Assembly (NCBI RefSeq): GCF_013466425.1
Contig: NZ_CP059165.1
Span: 1,302,001-1,366,000, forward strand
Direction of reading: 5' to 3'
Length of the DNA: 64,000 nt
From: Mycobacterium vicinigordonae
Lineage (GTDB): Bacteria > Actinomycetota > Actinomycetes > Mycobacteriales > Mycobacteriaceae
A model generated the notes under the pieces. That model ran no database searches and was not told where the DNA came from. It saw only the letters and a list, made by a program, of their open reading frames with translations. Below are positions 16,001-25,888 of the stretch, one piece after another. The first letter of the stretch is position 1, and each line of letters begins with the position of its first letter. Both the position numbers and the translations under genes were made by a program.

Positions 16001-18613
16001 TCACCGCTTGAGCCGGATCCGCCACCATACGATCACCGAATACACCACCGAAAGCGTCGCCAGCATCGCCATGTCGAACAGCCAGGTGCCGGGTGAGTGT
16101 GTCCAATGGCGGTCCTCCGGGCTCACCGAACCGGGAACCAGCTCGCGCAGGTTGACCGTGGCCGCCGAGGCCGCGTAACCCCACCGCGCCGGCATCAGCC
16201 AGGACAACTGGTCCAGGAACATCCGGTTGGTCACCGGCACCACACCGCCGGCCAGCACCAGCTGCAGCATCAGTGACACCACCAGCAGCGGCATGATCTG
16301 CTCACTGGACCGCGCCACCGCTGAAAGCAACAGACCCAGAACCGCCGAGGCCACACACGTCGCGGCAATGCTGACGAAAAGCTCGAAGCTCGCATTGCCC
16401 AGCAGCAGCGGTGGTTGAGTCGGCGCACCCTTGCCCAGCAGCACGATCCCGGTCGCTATCGCCGCCTGCACGATCGCGAACCCGGAGAAGACCGTGAGCT
16501 TGGCGGCCAGGTAGGCCGGGGTAGACAGCCCGACGGCCTGCTCACGCCGGAAGATCGGACGCTCGCCGATCAAGTCGCGGATGGTCAACGCGCTGCCCAT
16601 GAACACCGCGGCGATCGACAGCAGGTTCAGGATCTGCGCAGCCTCGTCGGGAGTGTTGCTGAGCGCCTCGGCCATGCCGAATCCGACGTTGCCGGGCACC
16701 GTCAGCGACAGGGCGCCCATGACGAACGGCAAAACCGCCAGGAATACAAAATAGGCGCGGTCGGCGACGACCAGGCGGATCTGGCGCCGGGCGACAGTAG
16801 AGAACTGGCGGCGCCGGCTGGTGTGTGCCGGCACCCCCAAATCGCCGGGCGCCGCGGGCTGGGCAGCCGATACCAGCTTCTTCTGCGCATCACGGTGCGC
16901 TAAAAAGCGCCGGTTGGCCTCCTCGGGATCGGCACCGACCTTGGCGAAGATATGCGCCCAGTTGGTGGTGTCGAACGCCGCGCCGATCTGGTCCGGCGGA
17001 CCCAGAAACGCGGTCTTGCCGCCGGGCGCCATCAGCAGCACCTGGTCGCACACGTCGAGGTAGGTCAGCGAATGCGTCACCACCAACACCACCCGACCCG
17101 CATCGGCAAGCTCCCGCAGCATCGTCATGACCTGCAGGTCCAGCGCCGGGTCCAGACCCGAGGTGGGCTCGTCCAGGATCAGTAGCGAAGGTCCGGTCAA
17201 CAGCTCGAGAGCCACCGATGCGCGTTTGCGCTGGCCGCCGGAGAGTTGGTCGACGCGGGTGTCGGCGTGCGCGGTGAGGCCAAGCTCCTCGAGCACTTGG
17301 GCGATGACCTGAGCCCGATCTTCTTTGGTGGTGTCCGGCGGCAGCCGCAGCTCGGCGGCGTAGCCCAGCGCCTGGTTGACGGTCAGCTGCCGGTGCACCA
17401 CGTCGTCCTGCGGAACCATCCCGATCCGGCTGCGCAGCGACGCGTACTGGGTGTGAATGTTGTGACCCTCGAAGGTCACCTGACCGCCGTCCGGGCCGCC
17501 ATCGGGGCGGGCATAGCCGGCGATCAGCCTGGCCAGCGTGGATTTTCCGGCGCCGGAACCGCCGATGATGGCGGTCAGGGTGCCGGGCCGCGCAGTCATC
17601 GCGACCTTGTCCAGCAGAACCTTGCCGGCGACGCTGAAGCTGACGGCGTTGACTTCCAAGCCACCGGTGCGGGTGTCGACGGCGGCGCGCGGAACGAGGG
17701 TGGCGCCGGTGAAGAGCAGGTCGACGTTGCCGATCGTGACGACATCGCCCTCGGACAGGATCGCCGAGCCGACCCGGATGCCGTTGACGAATGTCCCGTT
17801 GATGCTGTTGTTGTCGCGGATCTCGATGCCGATGGGCGTCGGAGCCAGGTAGGCGTGCCGGCGCGATACCAGCACGTCGCGGGCGACGACATCGCATTCC
17901 TCGGCGCGGCCGATCCAGATGGTCTTGCCGATCGGCGCCGGGAGATGGGGGTCGGCGCCCAGCACGTTGACGCCCCGCGTGGGGAACTGCGAAAGCGTGC
18001 TCACCACACCCAGCCGGGTGGTGGTCACCGCGTCCAGGACCGGCTCGGGTACGGCGGTGCCCGCCGGCGGGACCAGCGGGATCGCGGTGGTGCGGCCCGC
18101 GTCGGCGGCGGGCGGCGGCTGCCCCGGCGGCGGCTGTCCTGGCGGAGGCTGGCCGGCTCCGCGCGGCTGGTTGCGGGGACCCCCGTGGCGCGACGGCCGG
18201 TGCAGGCGCGGCGGCCGGCTCGGCGTGGGAGTCCCTTCGGGTAGCGCGCCTTTCGCCGGGACCGCCGGAATCCGGTCGGTCTCGGTCACGTGGCCGACGA
18301 TGCCTTGGTGTGGTCCGACCTCGAACGAGAGGTGTGGTCCGTTGGGCCGGCCCAGTGCGACCGTGATGCCGTCGCGGATGTTGACCCGGGGCACCCGCGC
18401 GCCGTCGACGAAAATCCCGTTCGCCGACTGGTTGTCGACGCCGACCCAGCCGTCCTGCTCGAATCGCAGCAGCAGGTGCGCGGGGGCGACGACCGGATGC
18501 GCGACCCGAAGGTCGGCGCGCGCGTCGTTTCCCACGATCACGTCACGACCGGCGGCGAACGTGCGTTGGGCCAAGCCGACCCGCACGGTGAGTACGGGTG
18601 GGGCTGCGGTCAT
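16001..18613 (-). CDS. FHA-domain ABC transporter, half-transporter B (Rv1747-like)
   Basis: This 870-residue protein has an N-terminal FHA domain, a Pro/Gly-rich linker (repeats of PPPGQ) and a second FHA domain ending in NNSINGTFVNG. The nucleotide-binding domain has Walker A GGSGAGKST near 350, signature LSGGQ near 455 and Walker B LLILDEPTSGLDP near 475. An ABC-2 type membrane domain follows from about residue 608 with six or so helices. FHA domains bind phosphothreonine; in Rv1747 they mediate control by the kinase PknF. ATG 18613 (MTAAPPVLTVRV) is chosen over a longer reading that lacks family similarity. It lies 28 bases after the stop of its paralogue, so the pair is probably one operon. 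Confidence 0.93.
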   Translation of the reverse strand: MTAAPPVLTVRVGLAQRTFAAGRDVIVGNDARADLRVAHPVVAPAHLLLRFEQDGWVGVDNQSANGIFVDGARVPRVNIRDGITVALGRPNGPHLSFEVGPHQGIVGHVTETDRIPAVPAKGALPEGTPTPSRPPRLHRPSRHGGPRNQPRGAGQPPPGQPPPGQPPPAADAGRTTAIPLVPPAGTAVPEPVLDAVTTTRLGVVSTLSQFPTRGVNVLGADPHLPAPIGKTIWIGRAEECDVVARDVLVSRRHAYLAPTPIGIEIRDNNSINGTFVNGIRVGSAILSEGDVVTIGNVDLLFTGATLVPRAAVDTRTGGLEVNAVSFSVAGKVLLDKVAMTARPGTLTAIIGGSGAGKSTLARLIAGYARPDGGPDGGQVTFEGHNIHTQYASLRSRIGMVPQDDVVHRQLTVNQALGYAAELRLPPDTTKEDRAQVIAQVLEELGLTAHADTRVDQLSGGQRKRASVALELLTGPSLLILDEPTSGLDPALDLQVMTMLRELADAGRVVLVVTHSLTYLDVCDQVLLMAPGGKTAFLGPPDQIGAAFDTTNWAHIFAKVGADPEEANRRFLAHRDAQKKLVSAAQPAAPGDLGVPAHTSRRRQFSTVARRQIRLVVADRAYFVFLAVLPFVMGALSLTVPGNVGFGMAEALSNTPDEAAQILNLLSIAAVFMGSALTIRDLIGERPIFRREQAVGLSTPAYLAAKLTVFSGFAIVQAAIATGIVLLGKGAPTQPPLLLGNASFELFVSIAATCVASAVLGLLLSAVARSSEQIMPLLVVSLMLQLVLAGGVVPVTNRMFLDQLSWLMPARWGYAASAATVNLRELVPGSVSPEDRHWTHSPGTWLFDMAMLATLSVVYSVIVWWRIRLKR

Positions 18614-18641
18614 TCCTTCACAGTAGGCACAGTGGGCGCGC

Positions 18642-21353
18642 CTAACGACGCTTGAGCCGGATTCTCCACCACACGATGAAGCTGTAGACAATGCACAACA
18701 CCGCCAGCATCCCCATGTCGAACAGCCACGCGCTCGCGGTGTGGTTCCAGTGCTGATCCTTGGGGTCGGTCGGTCCGGGCGTTAGGCGGTGGGTATCGAT
18801 GGTCGACGAGGCTGCCGCATAACCCCACCGCGCGGGGGTGGCCCAGGACAGTTGGTCGAGGCCGGTGCGGTTGGTCACCCAGATCATGCCGCCGGAGAAC
18901 ACCAGCTGCGACATGATCGCAGTCACCAGCAGCGGCATGATCTGATCCTGGGACTTGGCGATCGCCGAGAGTGCCATGCCGAGAATCGCCGACGTCACAC
19001 AGGTCGCGGCGACGGTCACGAACAGCTCGAAGCGCACATCGCCCAGCAGCACCGCGTCCGAGAGCGGTTTGCCCCAGCCGACCACCGCGATGGTGGTGGC
19101 GATGGCGGCCTGCATTGTCGCGAACGCGCAGAACACCACAATTTTGGCGGCCAGGTACGCGCCGGTGGAGAGGCCGACCGCTTGCTCGCGTCTGAAGATG
19201 GGACGTTCGCCGACCAGGTCGCGAATTGTCAGCGCGGTCCCCATGAAAACCGCACCGACGTTGAGCATGACCAGGATCTGGCCGGGCTGGTTGGGCGCAC
19301 TGCTGACTGGATCGGCCATACCGAAGCCGGTCTTGCCACGCACGGTCAGGGTCAGCACGCCGATCAGGAACGGCAGCAGCGCCAGGAACACCGTGTAGCC
19401 GCGGTCGGAGATGACCAGCCGCACCTGGCGGCGCGCGATGGTGGAGAACTGGCGGAACCCGCTGTTGTGCACCGGTTCGCCCAAGTCCGCGGCCGGACTG
19501 GTTTCCGAGGGGCGCTCCGGCTGCCGGTTACCTTCCCGGAAGCGGCGGTTGGCCTCGTCCGGGTCGGCGCCTACCTTGGTGAAGATGTCGGCCCAGTTGG
19601 TGGTGCCCATCGCCGCGCCGATCTGGTCGGGCGGGCCCAGGAACGCGGTCTTGCCGCCGGGCGCGAGAAGCAGGATCTGGTCGCACACGTCCAGGTAGGA
19701 AACCGAGTGAGTGACCACTAGCACCACGCGGCCAGCGTCGGCGAGCTGGCGCAGCATCATCATCACCTGCCGGTCCAGGGCCGGGTCCAGACCGGAGGTC
19801 GGCTCGTCGAGGATCAGCAGCGACGGCCCGGTCAGTAGCTCCAAAGCAACCGAGGCGCGCTTGCGCTGGCCGCCGGACAGTTTGTCCACGCGGGTGTCGG
19901 CATGCTTGGTCAGCTCGAGTTCCTCGAGGACCTGCGCCACCACCTGCGCTCGGTCGGCCTTGCTGGTGTCGGGAGGCAACCGCAGTTCGGCGGCATAGCC
20001 CAGCGCCTGGTTAACGGTCAGCTGGCGGTGCACGACGTCGTCCTGCGGCACCATGCCGACCCGGCTGCGCAACGAGGCGTACTCGGCGTGGATGTCGTGG
20101 CCCTCGAAGGTCACATTGCCGGTGCTGGGGCTGGTGTATCCGGCGATCAGCCTCGACAGCGTGGACTTGCCGGCACCCGACCCGCCGATGATCGCGGTCA
20201 GGGTGCCGGGACGGGCGGTCAGCGAGATGTGGTCGAGCAGCTGCTTTCCACCCTCGACAGTGAACGTGACGGAGTTGACTTCAAGGCCGCCGGTGCGGGA
20301 GGCCACTGCGGTTCGGCGCACCAGAGTGCCGGCGCTGAACACCAGGTCGACGTTGCCGATGGTGACCACGTCCCCTTCGGACAGGATCGCCGATCCCACC
20401 CGGACGCCGTTGACGAAGGTGCCGTTGACGCTGTTGTTATCGCGGATCTCCGCGCCCAGCGGCGTCAACTTCAGCGAGGCGTGGTGGCGCGAGGCCAGTA
20501 CGTCCTGGATGACGATGTCGTTGTCGGTGGACCGGCCGAGGGTGACCGAACCGACCGGGATCTCCTGCGAACCCGTTCGCGTCAGCAGCGCCTGGAACAT
20601 TTTGGTGGCGATGTTGCCGCCTTCGGGCGGCTTGGCGCCGACCGGTGGCCCCGGTCGCGGCGGCGCCGGACGCGGGGGTGGCGGCGCCTGCGGATAGTTC
20701 GCTCCCGACGGCGGCGGCGCGCTCACCGGGTAGCCGGGCGGTGCCCAGCCCGGCGCTGCACTGCTGGGGTACATGGGTTGTCCCGCCGGCGCGGCTGGTG
20801 GGCCGGGAACCGGTCGAGCCGACGGTGGGCCCGCGTGGCGGGACTGCCGCCCGCTCGGCGGCGGTCCAAGCGGTCCGGACGGTCCCGCTGGACCTACTGG
20901 CCCAGACGGTCCGGGTGCAGGTCCAGACGGTCCAGATGGTCCGGGTGGTGCGGGCGCCGGCCAGGCGCCCGCGGGTCCCGACGGCCCCGAGACCGCGGCC
21001 AGGCGCATCGCCTCGGTCTGCGGCGGGCGCCCGGCCCTGCCCTGATGGCGGCCGATCTCGAAGGTCAGCAGCGGGCCGTCGGGATTTCCGATGTTCACGC
21101 TCTGGCCGTCGTGGAGGTCGACGACCGGGACCCGCCGCCCGTTGGCGTAGGTGCCGTTCAGGGAGTTGTTGTCGATCGCCAGCCAGCGTCCCTGCTCGAA
21201 ACGCAGCAGCAAGTGGGCGCGCGAAATCAACGGATGAGTGATGCGCATGTCGGCGCGCAGGTCGCGCCCCACCACAACGTCATGGCCCGGCGCGAACGTG
21301 CGCTCCGACCCGTCGTAGCGAACGGTCAGCGCAGGCGGCGCGGGTGGAGACAT
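18642..21353 (-). CDS. FHA-domain ABC transporter, half-transporter A (Rv1747-like) with collagen-like linker
   Basis: This 903-residue paralogue of the next gene has the same order: FHA1 (residues 20-90), linker, FHA2, nucleotide-binding domain and ABC-2 membrane domain. Walker A GGSGAGKST is near 390, LSGGQ near 489 and LLILDEPTSGLDP near 512. The linker at about residues 115-175 is made of GPSGP/GPAGP-type triplets, giving a short collagen-like tract that is absent from the paralogue. Threonines between the FHA domains are candidate kinase sites by analogy with Rv1747. ATG 21353 is chosen; TTG 21362 is an alternative. The upstream oxidoreductase ends 30 bases away. Confidence 0.93.
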   Translation of the reverse strand: MSPPAPPALTVRYDGSERTFAPGHDVVVGRDLRADMRITHPLISRAHLLLRFEQGRWLAIDNNSLNGTYANGRRVPVVDLHDGQSVNIGNPDGPLLTFEIGRHQGRAGRPPQTEAMRLAAVSGPSGPAGAWPAPAPPGPSGPSGPAPGPSGPVGPAGPSGPLGPPPSGRQSRHAGPPSARPVPGPPAAPAGQPMYPSSAAPGWAPPGYPVSAPPPSGANYPQAPPPPRPAPPRPGPPVGAKPPEGGNIATKMFQALLTRTGSQEIPVGSVTLGRSTDNDIVIQDVLASRHHASLKLTPLGAEIRDNNSVNGTFVNGVRVGSAILSEGDVVTIGNVDLVFSAGTLVRRTAVASRTGGLEVNSVTFTVEGGKQLLDHISLTARPGTLTAIIGGSGAGKSTLSRLIAGYTSPSTGNVTFEGHDIHAEYASLRSRVGMVPQDDVVHRQLTVNQALGYAAELRLPPDTSKADRAQVVAQVLEELELTKHADTRVDKLSGGQRKRASVALELLTGPSLLILDEPTSGLDPALDRQVMMMLRQLADAGRVVLVVTHSVSYLDVCDQILLLAPGGKTAFLGPPDQIGAAMGTTNWADIFTKVGADPDEANRRFREGNRQPERPSETSPAADLGEPVHNSGFRQFSTIARRQVRLVISDRGYTVFLALLPFLIGVLTLTVRGKTGFGMADPVSSAPNQPGQILVMLNVGAVFMGTALTIRDLVGERPIFRREQAVGLSTGAYLAAKIVVFCAFATMQAAIATTIAVVGWGKPLSDAVLLGDVRFELFVTVAATCVTSAILGMALSAIAKSQDQIMPLLVTAIMSQLVFSGGMIWVTNRTGLDQLSWATPARWGYAAASSTIDTHRLTPGPTDPKDQHWNHTASAWLFDMGMLAVLCIVYSFIVWWRIRLKRR

Positions 21354-21383
21354 CGCAGACAACTGTAACCGTTGCCCCTGGGA

Positions 21384-22592
21384 TCACCCTTTGTCAGGCG
21401 CGCCGGTCACCACGCAGTGGGTACGGCTGTAAATGGTGGGCATGCACTGGTTGCAATGCGTGCATGCCGACCGCACCTGCTTACCTTCGGCTTGGATCCG
21501 GTTGACCAGATCCGGCTCGGCCAGCAGCGCCCGGGCCATCGCGACGAACTGGAAACCCTCGGCCATCGCCAGATCCATCGTTTCGCGATTGGTGATCCCG
21601 CCCAGCAGGATTAGCGGCAACTTGAGTTCGGCGCGGAACAGCTTTGCTTCGCGCAACAGATACGCCTCGCGATACGGGTATTCGCGCAGAAATTTCTTGC
21701 CGGTCATGCGCATACCCCAGCGCAGTGGCGGCTTGAAGGCGCCGGCGAACTGCTTGATCGGCGCGTCGCCGCGGAACAGGTACATCGGGTTGACCAGGGA
21801 GCTGCCGGCGGTGAGTTCGATCGCGTCCAGCCCGCCGTCTTCCTCCAGCCATTTGGCCGTGGTCACCGATTCCTCGGTGGTGATGCCGCCGCGCACTCCG
21901 TCGGCCATGTTCAACTTGGCTGTGACGGCGATCTGCCGCGGACCCTGGTCGACGGCCCGGCGCACGGCCATCACCACCCCGCGCGCGACCTTCGCCCGAT
22001 TCGCCAGTGATCCGCCGAACTCGTCGTCGCGCCGGTTGATCAGTGGTGACAGAAACGAGCTGGCCAGATAGTTGTGGCCGAGGTGGATTTCCACCGCGTC
22101 GAAGCCGGCCTCCACCGCAAAGCGGGCGGCGTGCGCGTGGTCGGCCAGCACGTCGTCGATGTCGTCGCGGTCGGCCTTGCGGGCGAACCGCATGCCGATC
22201 GGGTTGAAGAACCGCACCGGCGCCAACGCGGTGGTCTTGTTGGAGCGAGCGTCGGCAACCGGGCCGGCGTGGCCAATCTGTGCGCTCACGGCCACGCCCT
22301 CGGCGTGGATCGCGTCGGTGAGCCGGCGCAGGCCGGGCACCGCCTCTGGACGCATCCACAGTCCGTCGCCGCCGGTGCGGCCGCCGGGGGAGACCGCGCA
22401 ATAGGCGACGGTGGTCATCCCGACGCCGCCCGCCGCCGGTTGCCGGTGGTACTCGATCAGGTCGTCGGAAACCAGCGCGTTGGGGGTGCGGTGTTCAAAC
22501 GTCGCTGCCTTGATGACCCGGTTGCGCAGGGTCAGGGGACCGAGTTTGGCCGGGCTGAAAACATCTGGCGGGCCTGGGCTGAGACTTGCCAT
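21384..22592 (-). CDS. Old-yellow-enzyme-family NADH:flavin oxidoreductase (Rv3359-like)
   Basis: This is a 402-residue FMN-dependent TIM barrel. Family signs are [18 protein letters not shown] at the N-terminus, the active-site [16 protein letters not shown](L)INRR segment, FGGSLANRA, and [14 protein letters not shown] with FVAMARALL near the C-terminal phosphate site. The end carries CTHCNQC and a further Cys (THC), the spacing of an iron-sulfur cluster motif as in 2,4-dienoyl-CoA-reductase-like members. The substrate is probably an enone or enoyl compound. It diverges from folD with 39 bases between starts and lies ahead of the two FHA-ABC genes on the same strand. Confidence 0.9.
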   Translation of the reverse strand: MASLSPGPPDVFSPAKLGPLTLRNRVIKAATFEHRTPNALVSDDLIEYHRQPAAGGVGMTTVAYCAVSPGGRTGGDGLWMRPEAVPGLRRLTDAIHAEGVAVSAQIGHAGPVADARSNKTTALAPVRFFNPIGMRFARKADRDDIDDVLADHAHAARFAVEAGFDAVEIHLGHNYLASSFLSPLINRRDDEFGGSLANRAKVARGVVMAVRRAVDQGPRQIAVTAKLNMADGVRGGITTEESVTTAKWLEEDGGLDAIELTAGSSLVNPMYLFRGDAPIKQFAGAFKPPLRWGMRMTGKKFLREYPYREAYLLREAKLFRAELKLPLILLGGITNRETMDLAMAEGFQFVAMARALLAEPDLVNRIQAEGKQVRSACTHCNQCMPTIYSRTHCVVTGAPDKG

Positions 22593-22616
22593 ACGGGGAG
22601 CCTACTCAGGCGGCAT

Positions 22617-22631
22617 GCCAGACTGTCTGGC
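22617..22631. promoter_or_regulatory. Perfect inverted repeat abutting the folD start
   Basis: GCCAGAC-T-GTCTGGC is a 7-1-7 perfect palindrome that ends on the base before the folD GTG. It fills much of the 39-base divergent gap. It could be an operator or an RNA hairpin that hinders ribosome access. No regulator is known. Confidence 0.55.
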
Positions 22632-23477
22632 GTGGGAGCAATCACGCTGGACGGCAAGGCCACCCGGGACGAGATCTTCGTCGACTTGACCCATCGCGTG
22701 GCAGCGCTGAGCGGATCGGGACGCACCCCTGGACTGGGCACAATCCTGGTCGGGGACGACCCCGGCTCGCAGGCCTACGTCCGCGGCAAGCACGCCGACT
22801 GCGCCAAGGTGGGCATCACCTCGATCCGGCGCGACTTGCCCGCCGACATCGACACAGCCACGCTCAACGCCACGATCGACGAACTCAACGCCAACCCCGA
22901 GTGCACCGGTTACATCGTGCAGTTGCCGCTGCCCAAGCATCTCGACGAGAACGCGGCGCTGCAGCGCGTCGACCCGGACAAGGACGCCGACGGGCTGCAC
23001 CCGACCAACCTGGGGCGCCTGGTGCTCAACGATCCGGCTCCGTTGCCGTGCACGCCCCGCGGCATCGTTCACCTGCTGCGCCGCTACAACGTGCCGATCG
23101 CCGGTGCGCACGTGGTAGTGATCGGCCGCGGTGTCACGGTGGGCCGGCCGTTGGGCCTGCTGCTCACCCGGCGTTCGGAGAATGCCACAGTCACGTTGTG
23201 CCACACCGGAACTCGCGATCTGCCCGCGCTGACCAGGCAGGCCGACATCATCGTGGCCGGGGTTGGGGTGCCGCACCTGCTGACCGCCGACATGGTGCGC
23301 CCGGGCGCGGCCGTGGTGGACGTGGGGGTCAGCCGGGTGGACGGCAAACTCACCGGCGACGTGCATCCGGACGTGTGGGAGGTTGCTGGCCACGTGTCAC
23401 CCAACCCAGGTGGTGTGGGCCCGCTGACTCGCGCCTTTCTGCTCACCAATGTCGTCGAGCGAGCCGAGCAGCAATGA
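22632..23477 (+). CDS. folD: Methylenetetrahydrofolate dehydrogenase/cyclohydrolase FolD
   Basis: This 281-residue enzyme has the same length as Rv3356c. It oxidises 5,10-methylene-THF with NADP+ and hydrolyses the methenyl product to 10-formyl-THF in the cytoplasm. Seen are [27 protein letters not shown], the [10 protein letters not shown] substrate loop, the [12 protein letters not shown] motif, the dinucleotide-binding [14 protein letters not shown], and C-terminal [14 protein letters not shown]. Start GTG 22632 gives [16 protein letters not shown]. It overlaps the next gene by ATGA. Confidence 0.96.
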   Translation: MGAITLDGKATRDEIFVDLTHRVAALSGSGRTPGLGTILVGDDPGSQAYVRGKHADCAKVGITSIRRDLPADIDTATLNATIDELNANPECTGYIVQLPLPKHLDENAALQRVDPDKDADGLHPTNLGRLVLNDPAPLPCTPRGIVHLLRRYNVPIAGAHVVVIGRGVTVGRPLGLLLTRRSENATVTLCHTGTRDLPALTRQADIIVAGVGVPHLLTADMVRPGAAVVDVGVSRVDGKLTGDVHPDVWEVAGHVSPNPGGVGPLTRAFLLTNVVERAEQQ

Positions 23478-23767
23478 CGACCGGGGCCATCCTCGGGCGC
23501 GCGGTCCGCGCCCAATGGCCGATCCTGCTTGTCGGGCTGATCTTCTTGGTGGCGTTCGCGCTTGCCGGGGCGAACTTCTGGCGTCGCGGCGCGCTGCTGA
23601 TCGGCATCGGCGTGGGGGTGGCCGCGGTGCTGCGGTTGGCACTGCCCGACGAGCGGGCGGGGCTGCTGGTGGTGCGCAGCCGGGGAACCGACTTTCTGAC
23701 CACGTTCTCGGTGGGGGCAGCGATGATCTACGTCGCGTGGACCATCGACCCCCTCGGCACCGGCTAG
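23474..23767 (+). CDS. DUF3017 membrane protein (Rv3355c-like)
   Basis: This 97-residue integral membrane protein has three predicted helices ([48 protein letters not shown]). The ATG overlaps the folD stop by four bases, so the two are coupled. The folD-DUF3017 pairing is conserved in mycobacteria. The function is unknown. Confidence 0.88.
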   Translation: MTTGAILGRAVRAQWPILLVGLIFLVAFALAGANFWRRGALLIGIGVGVAAVLRLALPDERAGLLVVRSRGTDFLTTFSVGAAMIYVAWTIDPLGTG

Positions 23768-23794
23768 CGCCGGGCAGCCTCGCCGAGCGCTCGG

Positions 23795-24205
23795 TTACTG
23801 CGGCAGCCCAGGGATGGACTGCAGGCCCGGGATCTGTTGTAGCGCTCCCGGCATCTGGCCGTTGGCGACGTCGGCCATCACCGACGGGCAGTACATCTGG
23901 ATGGCGATGGTGGCGAACATGCTGGCCATCCCAGGCGACATGCCGTTGCTGCCGCTAATTTGTGAGGCGGCCGCGGCAAGGTTTCCGCCCGGCTGAGCCA
24001 TCATTGGGCATACCGACTGGCCCAGTGCCGCAGCGCTTCCCGGGTCGCCGTAGTTGACACCAGCGTTGGACAGCGCGGTAGTGAACGCGTCGTCAATCGG
24101 ACTTGCCTCGGCGGGTGCGCTGGTGAAGGCCGCGGCGGCGGCGAGCGCGCCCGCGCCTGCCGCGAGTAGTCGTATGGTCAGCGGTTGGTGGCGCCATAGG
24201 TTCAT
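23795..24205 (-). CDS. Secreted DUF732-family protein (Rv3354-like)
   Basis: This is a 136-residue precursor. Residues 1-34 form a Sec signal peptide (IRLLAAGAGALAAAAAFTSAPAEA, with AEA/S cleavage likely). The mature part has the DUF732 pattern DDAFTTALSNAGVNYGDP with two cysteines (SVCPMM, MYCPSV) that probably form a disulfide. It ends in a Pro/Gly-rich QIPGLQSIPGLPQ. ATG 24205 has AGGGG seven bases upstream. It is probably exported to the cell envelope or medium. The role is unknown. Confidence 0.88.
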   Translation of the reverse strand: MNLWRHQPLTIRLLAAGAGALAAAAAFTSAPAEASPIDDAFTTALSNAGVNYGDPGSAAALGQSVCPMMAQPGGNLAAAASQISGSNGMSPGMASMFATIAIQMYCPSVMADVANGQMPGALQQIPGLQSIPGLPQ

Positions 24206-24460
24206 CTGTGTTCCCCTGATCTGAAGTTGGAGAGCACCGAAGTCCAGCGGCACTCAAGCGACGTTACGAACCTTTCTCTGCCGCGGTCTCATTCGGGACA
24301 CGATGGCGTAAAGGTTTGGTGTGCCAAGCGTTTTGTGGGGCGTCGCGCATGCCGGCATCGAGTAGCGGGGTTACGGCCCAACGACACGATCACATCACGC
24401 TGCACTGCGACACGTTGCACGACAACCCGTTTCGCGGGCGGGGCGATTAACAATGCGGGC

Positions 24461-25888
24461 ATGATCTCTCGTCAGGCCTTTCTCCGCGGCGCCGCGGGGG
24501 CGCTGGCCACCTCGGCGCTGTTCGGGACGACGAAGGTACGGGCCGAGCCGGCCAACGGCTGGAGCACCCTGGCCTCCTCGATCAGCGGCAAGGTGCTGCT
24601 GCCGTCCGACGCGAACTTCGCCAGCGGCAAGCAGGTGTTCAACTCGTTGTACAACGGGTCCAGTCCGGCTGCCGTAGTGGTGGTGACCTCGCCGGCGGAC
24701 GTCCAGAAGGCGGTTGCCTTCGCGGCGGCCAACAAGCTCAAGATCGCGCCGCGCGGCGGAGGCCATTCTTACGTCGGCGCGTCGAGCGCCAACGGCACCA
24801 TGGTGCTCGACCTGCGCGGCCTGACCGGCGGGGTGAACGTCGATCCCGTCGGGGGGACCGTCACGGTTCCGGCCGGCACCAATCTGTATTCGGTACAGCA
24901 GGCTCTGGCCGGTGCGGGTCGCGCGATTCCGATCGGCAGTTGCCCGACGGTGGGCACCGCGGGGCTGACATTGGGTGGCGGGATGGGGGCCGACTCCCGC
25001 CACGCCGGCCTGACCTGCGATGCGTTGCGGTCGGCGACGGTGGTGCTGCCCACCGGAGAACTGGTCACGGCCTCCGAACAGGACCATCCCGATCTGTTCT
25101 GGGCACTGCGCGGCGGCGGTGGCGGCAACTTCGGGGTGACAACGTCGCTGACGTTCAGCACCTTTCCTACCGCCGACACCGACGTGGTGCGCGTCGAGTT
25201 CGCACCCACCGCGGGGGCGCAGGTGCTCACCGGCTGGCAGACCTGGATCGCCGGGGCCGACCGCAACACCTGGGGGCTGGTCGATCTCTCCGTCAACGGG
25301 TCCCAGGGCGCCTGTCACGTGCTGGCAACCTGCCCGGCCGGCTCCGGCGCCGCGGTAGCCGACGCGATCAAGTCCGCGGTCGGCGTGACGCCGACGGCGA
25401 CCGAACACAAGACCCTGAGCCGCATGGACCTGGTGACCTATCTGGCCGGCGGCAGCTCCACGAGTTCGCCGCGTGCGTTCGTGGCCGGCTCGGACGTCAT
25501 CGGCACCATGAATTCGGCTGCGGCACAAGCGATCGTCGGGGCCATTGGCAAGTGGCCACCGGAGGGCGGACGCGCCTCGGTGATCGTCGACACGCTCAGC
25601 GGCGCGGTCGGCGACGTCGATCCGGCCGGCACCGCCTTTCCGTGGCGCCAGGCCGCCGCCGTCGCGCAGTGGTATGTGGAGACCGGCAACGGGTCCTCGT
25701 CGACGGCGAGCACCTGGGTGGCTACCGCACACCAGACGGTCAAGCAGTTCTCGGTGGGTGGCTATGTCAATTATCTGGAGGCCAACACGTCGGCGTCCCG
25801 GTATTTCGGGTCGAACCTGGCGCGGTTGACGACGGTTCGCCAACAGCTCGACCCCGGCCGGCTGATGTACTCCGGGCTCGACTTCTGA
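24461..25888 (+). CDS. Exported FAD-linked oxidase of the berberine-bridge type
   Basis: This 475-residue flavoprotein has an FAD-binding PCMH domain. The motif PRGGGHSYVG supplies H102 and GSCPTVGTAG supplies C161, the pair that in berberine-bridge enzymes holds FAD by two covalent bonds. A LGGGMGADSRHAGLTCD segment follows, and the C-terminal NYLEAN...YFGSNLARL is the BBE signature. The N-terminus MISRQAFLRGAAGALATSALFG resembles a Tat leader with one arginine replaced by Gln (SRQAFL). From memory the syntenic M. tuberculosis genes (Rv3351c-Rv3353c) are short fragments, whereas this copy is full length. The 3' end lies in an 18-base tandem repeat. Confidence 0.88.
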   Translation: MISRQAFLRGAAGALATSALFGTTKVRAEPANGWSTLASSISGKVLLPSDANFASGKQVFNSLYNGSSPAAVVVVTSPADVQKAVAFAAANKLKIAPRGGGHSYVGASSANGTMVLDLRGLTGGVNVDPVGGTVTVPAGTNLYSVQQALAGAGRAIPIGSCPTVGTAGLTLGGGMGADSRHAGLTCDALRSATVVLPTGELVTASEQDHPDLFWALRGGGGGNFGVTTSLTFSTFPTADTDVVRVEFAPTAGAQVLTGWQTWIAGADRNTWGLVDLSVNGSQGACHVLATCPAGSGAAVADAIKSAVGVTPTATEHKTLSRMDLVTYLAGGSSTSSPRAFVAGSDVIGTMNSAAAQAIVGAIGKWPPEGGRASVIVDTLSGAVGDVDPAGTAFPWRQAAAVAQWYVETGNGSSSTASTWVATAHQTVKQFSVGGYVNYLEANTSASRYFGSNLARLTTVRQQLDPGRLMYSGLDF

